Assembly (NCBI RefSeq): GCF_030408435.1 | Contig: NZ_CP047046.1 | Location: 204,572-268,571, forward strand | DNA length: 64,000 nt | Direction of reading: 5' to 3' | From: Corynebacterium auriscanis | GTDB lineage: Bacteria; Actinomycetota; Actinomycetes; Mycobacteriales; Mycobacteriaceae | Part shown: piece by piece, positions 1 to 8,399 of the stretch | Position numbering within the stretch: position 1 is the first letter of the stretch | Layout of the letters: the number at the start of each line of letters is the position of its first letter | The notes under the pieces: model-generated | What the model was told of the DNA's origin: nothing | What the model saw: the letters and a program-made list of their open reading frames with translations, nothing else | Databases searched by the model: none | Made by a program: the position numbers and the translations under genes

Positions 1-1085
1 TAGCGGGAGCGTACATATCCCAAGGCGGTGGGGCCATCCATTTCCTGGCAACCGGCCTTGAGGTTTATGCCGGCCATGGGATCATTAAGCGGTTCTTTTA
101 AACACATTTCCAAACCGCCAACGGAATCCACGACATTCGCAAAACCGCCAAAGCCGATTTCGGCATAGCGATCAATTCGCAAACCAGTAGCTTTTTCCAC
201 GGTCTGCTGCAGCAGAGCGGGGCCACCAAGGCTGAAGGCTTGGTTCAACTTATTCTGACCCTGGCCAGGGATATCAACCCAACTATCGCGAGGTAGCGAG
301 AGCATGGTGGGCTTACCACCAAGGCTGGGGACATGGACAATCATGATGGTATCCGTGCGTCCCACTGCGTCATTGAGTTCACCGGCCATCAATCGGTCTG
401 CATCCTTTTTGTCCAAACCGGCGCGAGAGTCCGAGCCGACCAATAGCCAGTTAGTGCCCTTGGTATTCCCCACACGGCCACTGTAGTTTTGCAGAGCCTC
501 CGTACGATTGAGTTTTGAATCCACCCAAAACAGACTGCCCACCATGAGGAGAACAAAAACTAGCAATAATGAGGCCACTGCTTTAAACAGCCCGAAGCGT
601 GGCCGGCGGCGTGGGCGACGTGTGGCTTGGGGATCGCGGCGGCGTCGGGACAACAAAGATCCAGAGTCCGTGGGGCGGTTCCGACGCGACGAGGAACCAA
701 AGCTAGGTGATCCGGAAGGGCGCGGTGGCACACTCTCGAAACCGCGCGGCCCCTGGGCAGGTGGCACGCTCTCGAAACTGCGCGGCCCCTGTGCAGGTGG
801 CACGCTCTCGAAACTGCGCGACGCCTGCGGGGAGGGTGGAACTTGTTGCCGGCGATACCGAGGCGGTTCTGGTTGAGGGAGATTATCGTGGTGCGGTGTA
901 CGCCGGTTATGCGCGAAAGTGTCATCCGAGTGGCCACTTTCGGGTCGTGCGCTGTCTGCCCGGTTTCCCTCTGGGGGTGGCACAGTACTACGACGCCGAA
1001 CGGGGCGCCCGAAACGGTCTAAGATCAACTCACCGTTTCGGTCGCGGGCGAAGCCATCTTTGGCGGAATCATCGCGAGGTGTCAT
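1..1085 (-). CDS. LytR-CpsA-Psr (LCP) family cell-wall ligase, C-terminus cut by window edge
   Basis: Read by translating the minus strand from the ATG at 1085; the frame stays open to base 1, so the C-terminus lies outside the window. LCP proteins attach polymers such as arabinogalactan to peptidoglycan from lipid-linked donors. About 165 residues of cytoplasmic Pro/Arg-rich sequence come first, including three 12-residue repeats (bases 724-831). A single membrane segment follows around residues 165-187, then the LCP domain with NWLLVGSDSRAG, GRTDTIMIVHV, SLPRDSWVDIPG, NKLNQAF and, near the edge, GPTALGYVRSR. The arginines in the last motif belong to the family's pyrophosphate-binding set. 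The start is chosen because the frame closes upstream and no other Met precedes the repeat-rich tail. The family is clear; the exact substrate is not. Confidence 0.9.
   Translation of the reverse strand, partial: MTPRDDSAKDGFARDRNGELILDRFGRPVRRRSTVPPPEGNRADSARPESGHSDDTFAHNRRTPHHDNLPQPEPPRYRRQQVPPSPQASRSFESVPPAQGPRSFESVPPAQGPRGFESVPPRPSGSPSFGSSSRRNRPTDSGSLLSRRRRDPQATRRPRRRPRFGLFKAVASLLLVFVLLMVGSLFWVDSKLNRTEALQNYSGRVGNTKGTNWLLVGSDSRAGLDKKDADRLMAGELNDAVGRTDTIMIVHVPSLGGKPTMLSLPRDSWVDIPGQGQNKLNQAFSLGGPALLQQTVEKATGLRIDRYAEIGFGGFANVVDSVGGLEMCLKEPLNDPMAGINLKAGCQEMDGPTALGYVRSR
724..831. repeat. Three in-frame 36-bp repeats inside the LCP gene
   Basis: Units begin at 724, 760 and 796 and encode a 12-residue Pro-rich segment (PRSFESVPPAQG, with slight changes) in the cytoplasmic tail of the LCP protein. 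The period is a multiple of three, so copy number can change without a frameshift. Confidence 0.9.
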
Positions 1086-1276
1086 GGGGTATATGGTAGC
1101 GAGCCATTTATGTAGTTCTTTTTCACACACTTACCTCCCAGTAATCCCTAAGCAAGATTGCAAGTGTTAGGGCGCGGGAATCGTACGCCTGCTTGCGGGA
1201 GTCTGGGCGTGGAAAGCGGTGAGAGACACGAGTTCGGTACACAAGGAGGCTGTGGGGCAAGACCGGTGCAAAACCC

Positions 1277-2197
1277 CTATAACCACACGGCATAACCGAC
1301 GAACGCGACTGTGTCGATTAACCCGTGTCCGATAACCAGTGGCCAAATCCTCCCTGTTTTCTTGAAGTACCAGAGGTAAATGATGCCCATGACAATGTTG
1401 CCTACTCCTGCGGAATATCCCTGGTAGAGGTGATAGCTGCCACGTAACAAGGAACTAGCTGCGAACACCGCGGGCCAACCCCACCGCAGTTGGCGCAGGC
1501 GAGTGGCTAGCCAGGCAACCACGACGAGTTCCTCGGCGAAACCGTTGGCCCATGAATTTAGTACCAGCAACGGCAGCTGGGCTGGGTTATCCGCTAGTCC
1601 GCTGGGGGCGACGTTCCGGGAAAGCCCCAAGTGCACCGCGCTGAAATAGAAAGCCAACCCAGGCAGGCCAATAATTGCGGCTAAACCCGCGCCGTGCAGC
1701 CAGTCCTTCGCCCGCATTCGCCAGTCCATGGGGGCGGGCAGATGGCGCAGTAGCAAAAACAACGCCAGCCCGCCCCACGCAAAGAGGGCGCCACTGCTGA
1801 TGATTTGGAAAACGGGGTCCAACCACTCCACCCCAGAGGCTGTGCGATTAATTGTGGTGGTTTGTTCGTTGAGCGGGGTGGGATCGAGCGTTGCTTCCAG
1901 GAGTCGTAGTGCCGCGCGCACACCGGCCGTGCCGAACGTGATTGTCAGCACTAGTAGGATTTCCCACCTGAGGGGCCGGCTCGCTATACCGCCTGGCGCT
2001 GTTTCACTTGGCGGGGTCTCGCTTGGTGCTGTCTCGCCTGGTGCTGTTTCACTTGGCGGGGTCTCGCTTGGTGCTGTCTCGCCTGGTGCTGTTTCACTTG
2101 GCGGGGTCTCGCTTGGCGCTGTCTCGCCTAGCGCTGTCTCGCCTGGCGCTGTCTCACTCGGCGGGGTCTCACCTGGCGTTGTCCTATTGAGCTCCAT
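1277..2197 (-). CDS. CPBP family intramembrane metalloprotease-like protein
   Basis: About 306 residues. The N-terminal ~45 residues are a Thr/Pro/Glu repeat (GETAPSETPPSE units), then some eight hydrophobic segments. The CPBP/CAAX-protease motifs are visible in order: the paired glutamates in NGFAEELVVVAW, the histidine in LLRGSYHLYQGY, and the histidine in VIGHGLIDTV. In this family these residues bind the catalytic metal inside the membrane. The start at 2197 is preferred because a purine-rich GAGGGAAAGGGG sequence lies just upstream. An alternative ATG at 2221 would overlap the amidase stop. The gene lies 16 bp downstream of the amidase in the same direction and is probably co-transcribed. 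The substrate is unknown; members range from prenyl-protein proteases to bacteriocin self-immunity proteins. Confidence 0.85.
   Translation of the reverse strand: MELNRTTPGETPPSETAPGETALGETAPSETPPSETAPGETAPSETPPSETAPGETAPSETPPSETAPGGIASRPLRWEILLVLTITFGTAGVRAALRLLEATLDPTPLNEQTTTINRTASGVEWLDPVFQIISSGALFAWGGLALFLLLRHLPAPMDWRMRAKDWLHGAGLAAIIGLPGLAFYFSAVHLGLSRNVAPSGLADNPAQLPLLVLNSWANGFAEELVVVAWLATRLRQLRWGWPAVFAASSLLRGSYHLYQGYSAGVGNIVMGIIYLWYFKKTGRIWPLVIGHGLIDTVAFVGYAVWL
1990..2185. repeat. Coding tandem repeat (24-bp units) in the CPBP gene
   Basis: Variants of a 24-bp unit, arranged in a higher-order ~48-bp pattern, encode alternating PGETAPSE and TPPSETA segments immediately after the start codon. 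The period is a multiple of three. Confidence 0.85.
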
Positions 2198-2213
2198 GCC
2201 GGGCCCCTTTCCC

Positions 2214-3644
2214 TCACCCATGCGCGCCACCGCATCCACAGCCATGCCCGCCGCCGGGCGCTGCATGCCCTTCCGACTGAACCACCGCACGGAAACCAAG
2301 TTGACCAAAGTCGCTGGGCTCGCCCACACTGAGTTGGGTGGGGTCGAGGACGCGCGTGGCGTCGGTAACCAAAGTAGCCAACCCGAGTAGCTCGCTTTCC
2401 GACACGCGATCGCCAACCGCCCCCAGCATCAGAGAAATGGGCCAACGGCCCGGCACCCGGCTGGGGTCGACCAGTGGCACGGTGACGGCCGCCCAACCCA
2501 TAAGATTCCACAGGGTACCCCACGGAGTCCACGCGGTCTGAGCTGCGAAGTTATCCTGTGGGCTCAGTGAGCTGAATGTTCCTGGGGGTGGCGGAGCATG
2601 TGCGATGGTGGGGGTGGCAATGACGTCGAAGTCGTGCCACGGCCCGTCGGAGGGGTCGAGGCTGCAGATTGCTTCTTCTATTCGACGCCGACGCCACGCG
2701 GGAACCTGCCGTCCCGTGCTTCGCAGCCACGCCGTCAGTGGTGACAACGTTCCGGGAAGATCCGCACAGCGGGCCGCGATGACCGTAGAAAACAGGTCGA
2801 ATGTGGATGGCGGGTACGGCGCGGGGGCAGCTGTGACCGACGTGACGGCATCCGTGGTCACCAGCAAACTGGCGCTGGCGGCAGTCGCAGCGGCGATGCG
2901 GGGATCCACGGGAACGGGGGAGTGAAAACCCATGTTCGTGTAACCCACGCGGAGCGAATTCGGCACCGCGGCGTGTAGGCCATAGGCGCGGGCGGTGGTG
3001 GGAATATCTTTGGCAATGAATCCGTGAGCGGTGGGGGTGAAACCGCCCCGATAGCGGTCGTGCGCTGGCTTTAGCGCCGCCAAACCACAACACGCAGCGG
3101 GGATACGAATGGAACCTCCACCATCGGTGGCGTGGGCAATGTCGACCAGCCGGCGGGCAACAGCGACAGCGGCACCGCCCGAAGACCCGCCGGGCATAAA
3201 CTGCGCGCCCAGTGGGTTGACGGGGTGGGGAAAACCCACCGGTTCCGTATATGCGGTTGTCCCGTATTCCGCGCTAGCGGAAGCACCCACGAGGGTGGCG
3301 CCGGCACGCAAGAGGCGCAGGGCTGCAGTATCCGAATGGTCGGCGGTGAGCTGATGGTGAACCGAACCCATGGTAGTGACTTCCCCGGCGAGCTTTTGCA
3401 GGTCCTTCAGTAGCACTTCCTGGCCGGATAAATCGCCCACGAGGTGGCCCGTGGGCAGCCAATTCAGCCAGTCGGGGCCCTCTTCCGCGCCGTCCGGGTG
3501 TGGGTAATTGGGTTCCGTGGCCAAGGTGCGCGGGCGGTCATAAATACGGGCCACACCCAACTGTTCCGCGGTGAGCCCAGTCCGGCGAATCTCCGTCTGG
3601 AGGCGGGTCGCGAAATCTGGACGGTCGAAAGCGGATGGAGTCAT
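2214..3644 (-). CDS. Amidase signature family hydrolase
   Basis: About 476 residues. Amidase-signature enzymes hydrolyse carboxamides with a Ser-cisSer-Lys triad. All three parts are visible: the lysine in VLLKDLQKLAG, the cis-serine in GGSSGGAAVAVA and the nucleophile in GGGSIRIPAACCG. The protein also shows TMGSVHHQ and SAEYGTTAY, in the usual order for the fold. Its middle portion is short for the family, with only a compact stretch between the Gly-Ser-rich core and the C-terminal region. The ATG at 3644 is chosen because the Met at 3704 would overlap the divergent pheA start; no strong ribosome-binding site is seen. It is not GatA: there are no gatB or gatC neighbours. The physiological substrate cannot be told. 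Confidence 0.85.
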   Translation of the reverse strand: MTPSAFDRPDFATRLQTEIRRTGLTAEQLGVARIYDRPRTLATEPNYPHPDGAEEGPDWLNWLPTGHLVGDLSGQEVLLKDLQKLAGEVTTMGSVHHQLTADHSDTAALRLLRAGATLVGASASAEYGTTAYTEPVGFPHPVNPLGAQFMPGGSSGGAAVAVARRLVDIAHATDGGGSIRIPAACCGLAALKPAHDRYRGGFTPTAHGFIAKDIPTTARAYGLHAAVPNSLRVGYTNMGFHSPVPVDPRIAAATAASASLLVTTDAVTSVTAAPAPYPPSTFDLFSTVIAARCADLPGTLSPLTAWLRSTGRQVPAWRRRRIEEAICSLDPSDGPWHDFDVIATPTIAHAPPPPGTFSSLSPQDNFAAQTAWTPWGTLWNLMGWAAVTVPLVDPSRVPGRWPISLMLGAVGDRVSESELLGLATLVTDATRVLDPTQLSVGEPSDFGQLGFRAVVQSEGHAAPGGGHGCGCGGAHG

Positions 3645-3692
3645 AGTGATTGCCACGATACAGGGGCTGGGTATTCCTCTATGGTGATAACT

Positions 3693-4754
3693 ATGATGAC
3701 CCATCTCTCTGCTTCCGATTCACGATGCCGCGTTGCTTTCTTGGGGCCGCGGGGCACGTTCACCGAGCAAGCGCTACGGGAATTCATGGCCGCCGGGCAC
3801 GTACCGCCGGCTGCAGAAACCGTGGAGGTGGCAGCGCCGGGCGTCGCCCTAAAGATGGTGAGGGAAGGCCAAGCCGATTTCGCCTGTGTTGCCCTAGAGT
3901 CCAGCGTGGATGGGCCAGTGGCACAAACTGAAGATGCGCTGGCGGCGGGAGAGCGACTGCAGATTTACCACGAAGTTATCGTGCCTGTGGCATTCACGAT
4001 CATGGTGCGGCAGGGGATGGCGCCGGAAGACGCGCGGACGATCACCACACACCCAGTGGCAGAAGCGCAGGTGAGGCAATGGATTGCCGAGCACCTGCCG
4101 CATGTGACTTTCGTCCCCGCGAGCTCGAACGGAGCGGCTGCACAGATGGTGGCTGAGGGGCGGGCCGATGTGGCTGCGGCCCCGGAACGCGCCCGGGAAA
4201 TCCATGACTTGGAGGCGCTGGCGAAAAACGTCGCGGATGTTCCCGGCGCGCACACCCGGTTCGTCTTGGTGGGCAAGCCAGGGGCGCCCACCCCGCGGAC
4301 AGGCAATGATCGCACCGGGGTGGCTTTCGTCCTCGAAAACCAGCCGAGCAGTTTGTTGGATGCGTTGACGCAGCTTTCGGGACGCGGAGTGGATATGTCC
4401 CGCATTAGTTCGCGGCCGTTGAGGGGTGCGTTGGAGGCAGCGAACAGTTCGGGCAGTTTTGGCGCGCCGGGTATCACCGAGGCAATGGGCGCGCTGGGCG
4501 CTACGACCGTGACAGCCGGCGAGAGCCTGCCGATGGCGGGGCATTACGTATTCCACGTGGGTGTGGTCGGGCACATTGACGATGCGGCCGTGGCCGAGGC
4601 CCTGGCCGGCTTGCACCGGGTTGCACGCCACGTGCGGTACCTCGGCAGTTGGCCGGCCAGCGAGGATGTGAAGAACCGGCACCAGGGCTCGGCACCACCG
4701 AGTTTCACCGAATCGGTCACCTGGGTCGACCGTCTCAAGCAAGGGGAGGATTAA
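3693..4754 (+). CDS. pheA: Prephenate dehydratase
   Basis: Converts prephenate to phenylpyruvate in phenylalanine synthesis (cytoplasm). The catalytic domain opens with VAFLGPRGTFTEQAL. Next come ESSVDGPVAQTEDAL (the family's ENSxxGxVxxTxDxL region) and a TTHPVAEAQVRQW block. A C-terminal ACT-type domain begins at TGVAFVLENQPSSLLDAL and includes DMSRISSRP, the usual phenylalanine-sensing ESRP-like motif. The ACT domain carries an Ala/Gly/Ser-rich stretch after this motif that looks longer than usual. Starts at 3681, 3693 and 3696 are in frame; 3693/3696 fits the family N-terminus best. The histidine phosphatase gene follows after 5 bp, the same pairing seen in other corynebacteria. Confidence 0.93.
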   Translation: MMTHLSASDSRCRVAFLGPRGTFTEQALREFMAAGHVPPAAETVEVAAPGVALKMVREGQADFACVALESSVDGPVAQTEDALAAGERLQIYHEVIVPVAFTIMVRQGMAPEDARTITTHPVAEAQVRQWIAEHLPHVTFVPASSNGAAAQMVAEGRADVAAAPERAREIHDLEALAKNVADVPGAHTRFVLVGKPGAPTPRTGNDRTGVAFVLENQPSSLLDALTQLSGRGVDMSRISSRPLRGALEAANSSGSFGAPGITEAMGALGATTVTAGESLPMAGHYVFHVGVVGHIDDAAVAEALAGLHRVARHVRYLGSWPASEDVKNRHQGSAPPSFTESVTWVDRLKQGED

Positions 4755-4759
4755 TCACC

Positions 4760-5650
4760 GTGACCAGTTCTGTTCCAAACGATGCACCACACACCGCGAC
4801 GGATTTCGCGGACGTTGTAGCCAACGCAACTCCGCAGGCCGAAGCCGTAGGTGTGCGCCGGTTGTTCCTCGTGCGCCACGGCCAAACCACGTCCAATGCC
4901 ATCCACGCGCTAGATACTGCCCTGCCCGGCGCGGACCTCACGGAACTCGGGCGTATGCAGGCCACCGAAGCTGGGACAACGCTAGCGGAGCGAACCCAGC
5001 GCGCACGCATTCTTTCCAGCCAAGCGGCCCGTGCCCAGCAAACCGCCGTCAATGTTGCCCACGCTTTTGCCGTTGCGGGCGGGCACGTAAGCGGGGTTGG
5101 CCGGGATGGTAGCGAGGCTTTGCCTTCTGCTCTTTTGTTGGACGACGCCACTGCGCAGCACATGATCAAATCTCCCCATGCCACCGCCGCAGCCGCGGGC
5201 GAGGTGCGTGCTTTACCCGGTGTCGCCGAAATTGCGGCCGGGGATTACGAGATGCGCAATGATGAGGACGCGCACGAGCATTATCATCGCATTCTCGGCG
5301 AATGGCTGTATGGCCAGCGCACCACGCGGGTGCCGGGCGGGGAGACTGGAGAGGAAGTCCTGCTGCGTTACCTGAAGCCCTTGTTGGTGGCTTTGGCGGA
5401 ACACGCAGAACGCGGGGAGGAAGATCTGGCGCTGGTGAGCCACGGAGCCGTTATCCGTTTGGCTGCGGGATTGCTGGGCAACGTGCCCGGGGAATGGGCT
5501 TTCGGGCACTACCTGCCGAATGCGCACATGGTGGAGTTGGAAATCCCGGAGCAGTTGCCCGAGATCGTAGAGGGGCACCCGGATGAATTAGAGGCACTGA
5601 CTGGGACATTCCGCCTGCGTGCATGGGGGTTGCACGGTACTCCAGAATAG
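4760..5650 (+). CDS. Histidine phosphatase (phosphoglycerate mutase-like) family protein
   Basis: Starts with GTG at 4760 behind the strong ribosome-binding site AAGGGGAGGA (4740-4750), only 5 bp after pheA. The RHG motif carrying the phospho-accepting histidine is in FLVRHGQTTSNA near residue 40. The second catalytic histidine is in LALVSHGAVIRLA. The distal part matches the acid-phosphatase/cofactor-dependent mutase superfamily. At about 296 residues, with an insert between the two halves, it is longer than true phosphoglycerate mutases, so a phosphatase role is more likely than glycolysis. Substrate unknown. Confidence 0.88.
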   Translation: MTSSVPNDAPHTATDFADVVANATPQAEAVGVRRLFLVRHGQTTSNAIHALDTALPGADLTELGRMQATEAGTTLAERTQRARILSSQAARAQQTAVNVAHAFAVAGGHVSGVGRDGSEALPSALLLDDATAQHMIKSPHATAAAAGEVRALPGVAEIAAGDYEMRNDEDAHEHYHRILGEWLYGQRTTRVPGGETGEEVLLRYLKPLLVALAEHAERGEEDLALVSHGAVIRLAAGLLGNVPGEWAFGHYLPNAHMVELEIPEQLPEIVEGHPDELEALTGTFRLRAWGLHGTPE

Positions 5651-5713
5651 AAACCGATGAGTTCTGCGCATTTGGACACATAGGTTCCGTACGAGAAACT
5701 AATCTTTTTAGGT

Positions 5714-6595
5714 ATGAGCTTTCTTAGCGGGATCCTAAACAAGAACAAGTCCAATGCTGCCACGGATGGTTCGCATGGTGGCCAAAGAAACCAGGCCGTC
5801 GACGGCAACCAGAGGGAGCGGTCCCCACGGGTCGTACTCATCACCGGAGCAGCCTCCGGGCTGGGGTTGGAACTCGCCAAAAATTACCTCGCTTTAGGCG
5901 AACGGGTGATTCTCACCGACTTGGCCCCAACGGCACCTTCCAGCGTGGCCGGCCTGGCGGGCAATTGGGAATACCACCAGCTGGATGTCACCAAGGAAGA
6001 AGACTGGCAAGCAGTATCTGCCGAGGTCCCAGCCTTAGACATCCTCATCAGCAATGCTGGTATGGCCATCGGTGGCCGGATCACGGAAACGTCGATGGAA
6101 ACGTGGCAGCGGGCTATCGATATCAACCTGCTGGGTGGCGTGCGCGCGCTGCAGACCTTCGTTCCCAAGATGAACCGCGGGGGTCGTGTGGTTCTTACCG
6201 GCTCCTCGGCAGGTTTGGTGCAGCCCCCGGTGATGGCGGCGTACAACGCCACGAAGAGCGCCGTTGTTGGCCTGGCCGAAGGTCTGGATGCGGAACTGCG
6301 CTACCGCAAGATCAGCGTTTCGGTTCTTTGCCCCGGATTCTTCAAGTCCAACCTGGCAAGTTCGCTCACAGGGGACGACGCCCACGCGGATCAGATCGCC
6401 CGAACCCTTTTGGAGAAAACTTTCCTCACCGCCGAGGTTGTGGCGCGCCGTTCGGTCAAAGGTATCGAAAAGCGCCGTGTGATCATTACCCCGGATTTCT
6501 TCTCGGCTTTCACTTGGTACGCCAAGCGCTTCAACCGCGTACCGACCTTGGTCATCACGCGTGTGATTGGCGGCTACGTGGGGCGCAGGGCCTAA
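5714..6595 (+). CDS. Short-chain dehydrogenase/reductase
   Basis: A classical SDR of 293 residues. The NAD(P)-binding motif is in LITGAASGLGLELAKNY (about residues 42-58). The catalytic serine lies in VVLTGSSAGLVQPP, and the Tyr-Lys pair in AAYNATKSAVVG. NNAG is represented by ISNAGMA. A ~37-residue polar extension precedes the Rossmann fold. The C-terminal part (AKRFNRVPTLVITRV) is basic and amphipathic, as in SDRs acting on lipids, but the substrate cannot be inferred. The stop falls inside a 15-bp sequence that recurs 70 bp downstream at the stop of the convergent zincin gene. Confidence 0.9.
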   Translation: MSFLSGILNKNKSNAATDGSHGGQRNQAVDGNQRERSPRVVLITGAASGLGLELAKNYLALGERVILTDLAPTAPSSVAGLAGNWEYHQLDVTKEEDWQAVSAEVPALDILISNAGMAIGGRITETSMETWQRAIDINLLGGVRALQTFVPKMNRGGRVVLTGSSAGLVQPPVMAAYNATKSAVVGLAEGLDAELRYRKISVSVLCPGFFKSNLASSLTGDDAHADQIARTLLEKTFLTAEVVARRSVKGIEKRRVIITPDFFSAFTWYAKRFNRVPTLVITRVIGGYVGRRA

Positions 6596-6673
6596 CCCCA
6601 GCCGCTTTCATGGAGCTAACGACGGTGTATTGCCTAGGCGAACCCCGTCTGGCTGTGCGGCCTAACCCCAGCC
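6589..6673. repeat. Duplicated 15-bp sequence covering the stop codons of two convergent genes
   Basis: GGCCTAACCCCAGCC occurs at 6589-6603 and 6659-6673. The first copy contains the TAA of the SDR gene (plus strand). The second contains the TAG of the zincin gene (minus strand). The ~55 bp between them carry no gene. Confidence 0.8.
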
Positions 6674-7024
6674 CAGTTCGTGCAGGCGGTCATCGTCGAT
6701 CCCGAAATGGTGGCCAAGTTCGTGGATCACGGTGATTGCCACCTGTTCCACGAGCTCCTCTTCCGTATCGCACACGTCTGCTAGCGCTAAGCGGTAGATG
6801 GTGATTTTATCCGGCAGGGCAGAGGTATATTCACTGGTCCGCTCGGTGAGGGCCACGCCTTCGTAGAGTCCGAGTATGTGTGGGCTTTCCGGATTGTAGT
6901 CTTCGGTGACAATCGCAACATTGTTGACGTTATCGATGAGCTGCCGGGGAATACGGCGCAATCCCGCATCGACAAGCTCCTCGAAACGATCAGGGTCGAT
7001 ATCAATTGCCAACGACGGCTCCAT
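6662..7024 (-). CDS. Small zincin-like metallopeptidase family protein
   Basis: About 120 residues. The zinc-binding motif is plain: VIHELGHHFGIDDDRL has HExxHxxxxD, as in the actinobacterial minimal zincin family (Pfam Zincin_1/DUF1025). The N-terminal FEELVDAGLRRIPRQL is also typical of this family. The ATG at 7024 overlaps the end of the upstream gene by 23 bp; translational coupling is likely. A longer reading to 7204 would run deep into the upstream coding region and is rejected. The protein has no signal peptide. The physiological substrate of this family is unknown. Confidence 0.88.
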   Translation of the reverse strand: MEPSLAIDIDPDRFEELVDAGLRRIPRQLIDNVNNVAIVTEDYNPESPHILGLYEGVALTERTSEYTSALPDKITIYRLALADVCDTEEELVEQVAITVIHELGHHFGIDDDRLHELGWG

Positions 7025-8120
7025 CGGTAGCTTGATTAGCGCCGGCACCGGTATCGGCTTCTGGGCCGGCTTGTCCGGCCGTTCCCGCGGCTCCCGCGTT
7101 TCCAGGGGTGGAACCGGCACCGTCGCCCGGCTTGCGCAGCGGGTTGCGCTTAGGTTGCTTGGCCGGTGGCTGGCCGTCGATCGTGAAGCTCTGGCGCACA
7201 TCACCTTGCAAGGTTGCGAAACTGCCGCCGCTCTTTCCGAACGTCAGCGCGCAATTCACCGATCGTGAGCCTGCATCCCACGACTGCTTCTGCAGAGTCG
7301 TCCAGAATGGTGCCAGCGTGGAGTTGTATAGGGCATCGTCGCCGCCGAGGTATTCACGGGCAGCATCGGTGCACACCTTATTCAAGTGTTGGTTTTGTTT
7401 CTCGACGCCCGGCCATGGGCCCGAGAACGTTTTGCTGAGGTCCACTAGCTTTGTCACCTGCCACGAGTGTGGTCGGTCGCAGGTTGTCTCGGTGGTGGTA
7501 TTGCCCTTCACGAGAACGCAGGTATCGGGCTTGGATACCCGCGATTGATCCTGTTGGGCAGCTAACCCGCGAGTCTCCACGGCTCGGCTTTCTTCGTCAA
7601 TCACCATGACACCGCACAGCATCGTGCGGTCACCGGCTGCCCAGGCGGATTTAGGGGGCAGAATCGGAGCGATGGAATATCGCCCTTCCGGATCGAGTTT
7701 GCCCTTGAGGTACTTGAGTGTGGGACCCACGCACAGCTCATTTGTGAGCTTTTCCTGGCGGGCTTTGCCCGGTGGGCGGGATTCGGGTCCGAATTCGCTG
7801 GTGGGATACGTGCCTAAGTCTTCGCGTGTAGCGACCTCAAAACGGTGATTCTGCGCACAGTCAACAGTTGCGAAATCTGTGTTGGCCCCTTTGGGCCCCG
7901 GCATCCAGTTAACGCAGGCCCCTGCCTGGGCATCGGTAAACGCGGTGGGAACGGGGTCAGCTGCCTTGGACTTGGAATGAATAGCCGGGCTCAAAGGAGT
8001 GCCACTTTCGGGCGCGTTAAACAGGAACGCGCCGGCGCCTACACCACCGCATAGGGCGGCGAGCAGTGCAGTTGTCGTGCTTCGCATGCGCTTGGTCCAC
8101 GTGGCTTGACTGAGGGTCAT
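7002..8120 (-). CDS. Membrane-anchored protein with Septum_form domain(s)
   Basis: 372 residues: a short cytoplasmic start, a membrane anchor (about residues 16-35), then an extracytoplasmic region with regularly spaced cysteines. Motifs include GACVNWMP, VDCAQNHRFEV and, later, DTCVLVKG and CDRPHSWQVTKLVDL. The repeated Cys ... C-x2-x-H pattern is typical of the Septum_form domain (PF13845) found in actinobacterial exported proteins. The tail is Gly/Ala-rich (AGAAGTAGQAGPEADTG). The start at 8120 is supported by GAAAGAAGCAGG immediately upstream. The domain name derives from a proposed role in septum formation; no activity is established. It is coupled to the zincin gene. Confidence 0.82.
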   Translation of the reverse strand: MTLSQATWTKRMRSTTTALLAALCGGVGAGAFLFNAPESGTPLSPAIHSKSKAADPVPTAFTDAQAGACVNWMPGPKGANTDFATVDCAQNHRFEVATREDLGTYPTSEFGPESRPPGKARQEKLTNELCVGPTLKYLKGKLDPEGRYSIAPILPPKSAWAAGDRTMLCGVMVIDEESRAVETRGLAAQQDQSRVSKPDTCVLVKGNTTTETTCDRPHSWQVTKLVDLSKTFSGPWPGVEKQNQHLNKVCTDAAREYLGGDDALYNSTLAPFWTTLQKQSWDAGSRSVNCALTFGKSGGSFATLQGDVRQSFTIDGQPPAKQPKRNPLRKPGDGAGSTPGNAGAAGTAGQAGPEADTGAGANQATDGAVVGN

Positions 8121-8200
8121 CCTGCTTCTTTCTCAACGGGTGTTGTTTGACTATAACGCCAAGACGGCTAATCCAAAGCCCAAGGCCGTTGTTGGGTTAC

Positions 8201-8345
8201 AGTGTAGTGGCGAAGTTCGCGTTGGCCCATGCCGAGCGCCGTGAGTTGAAGACCTCAGCATAATTGACGAGTAGCAGTGTAGTGGCGAAGTTCGCGTTGG
8301 CCCATGCCGAGCGCCGTGAGTTGAAGACTTCAGCACACTTAACAA
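8201..8345. repeat. Two 75-bp tandem repeats upstream of serS
   Basis: A 75-bp unit beginning AGTGTAGTGGCGAAGTTCGC occurs at 8201 and again at 8276; the first ~57 bp are almost identical. The array fills the divergent intergenic region (8121-8399) between the Septum_form gene and serS, leaving about 55 bp for the serS promoter. No gene is seen in it. Confidence 0.9.
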
Positions 8346-8399
8346 TTAACAGAGTAGTAGCTGGGCGCGGGGAAACGTTCTACCGCTAAAGTGAACAGC

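Noticed and set aside
3894..4742. 282-residue open frame antisense to pheA
   Set aside because: Opposite a clear prephenate dehydratase; no domain recognised.
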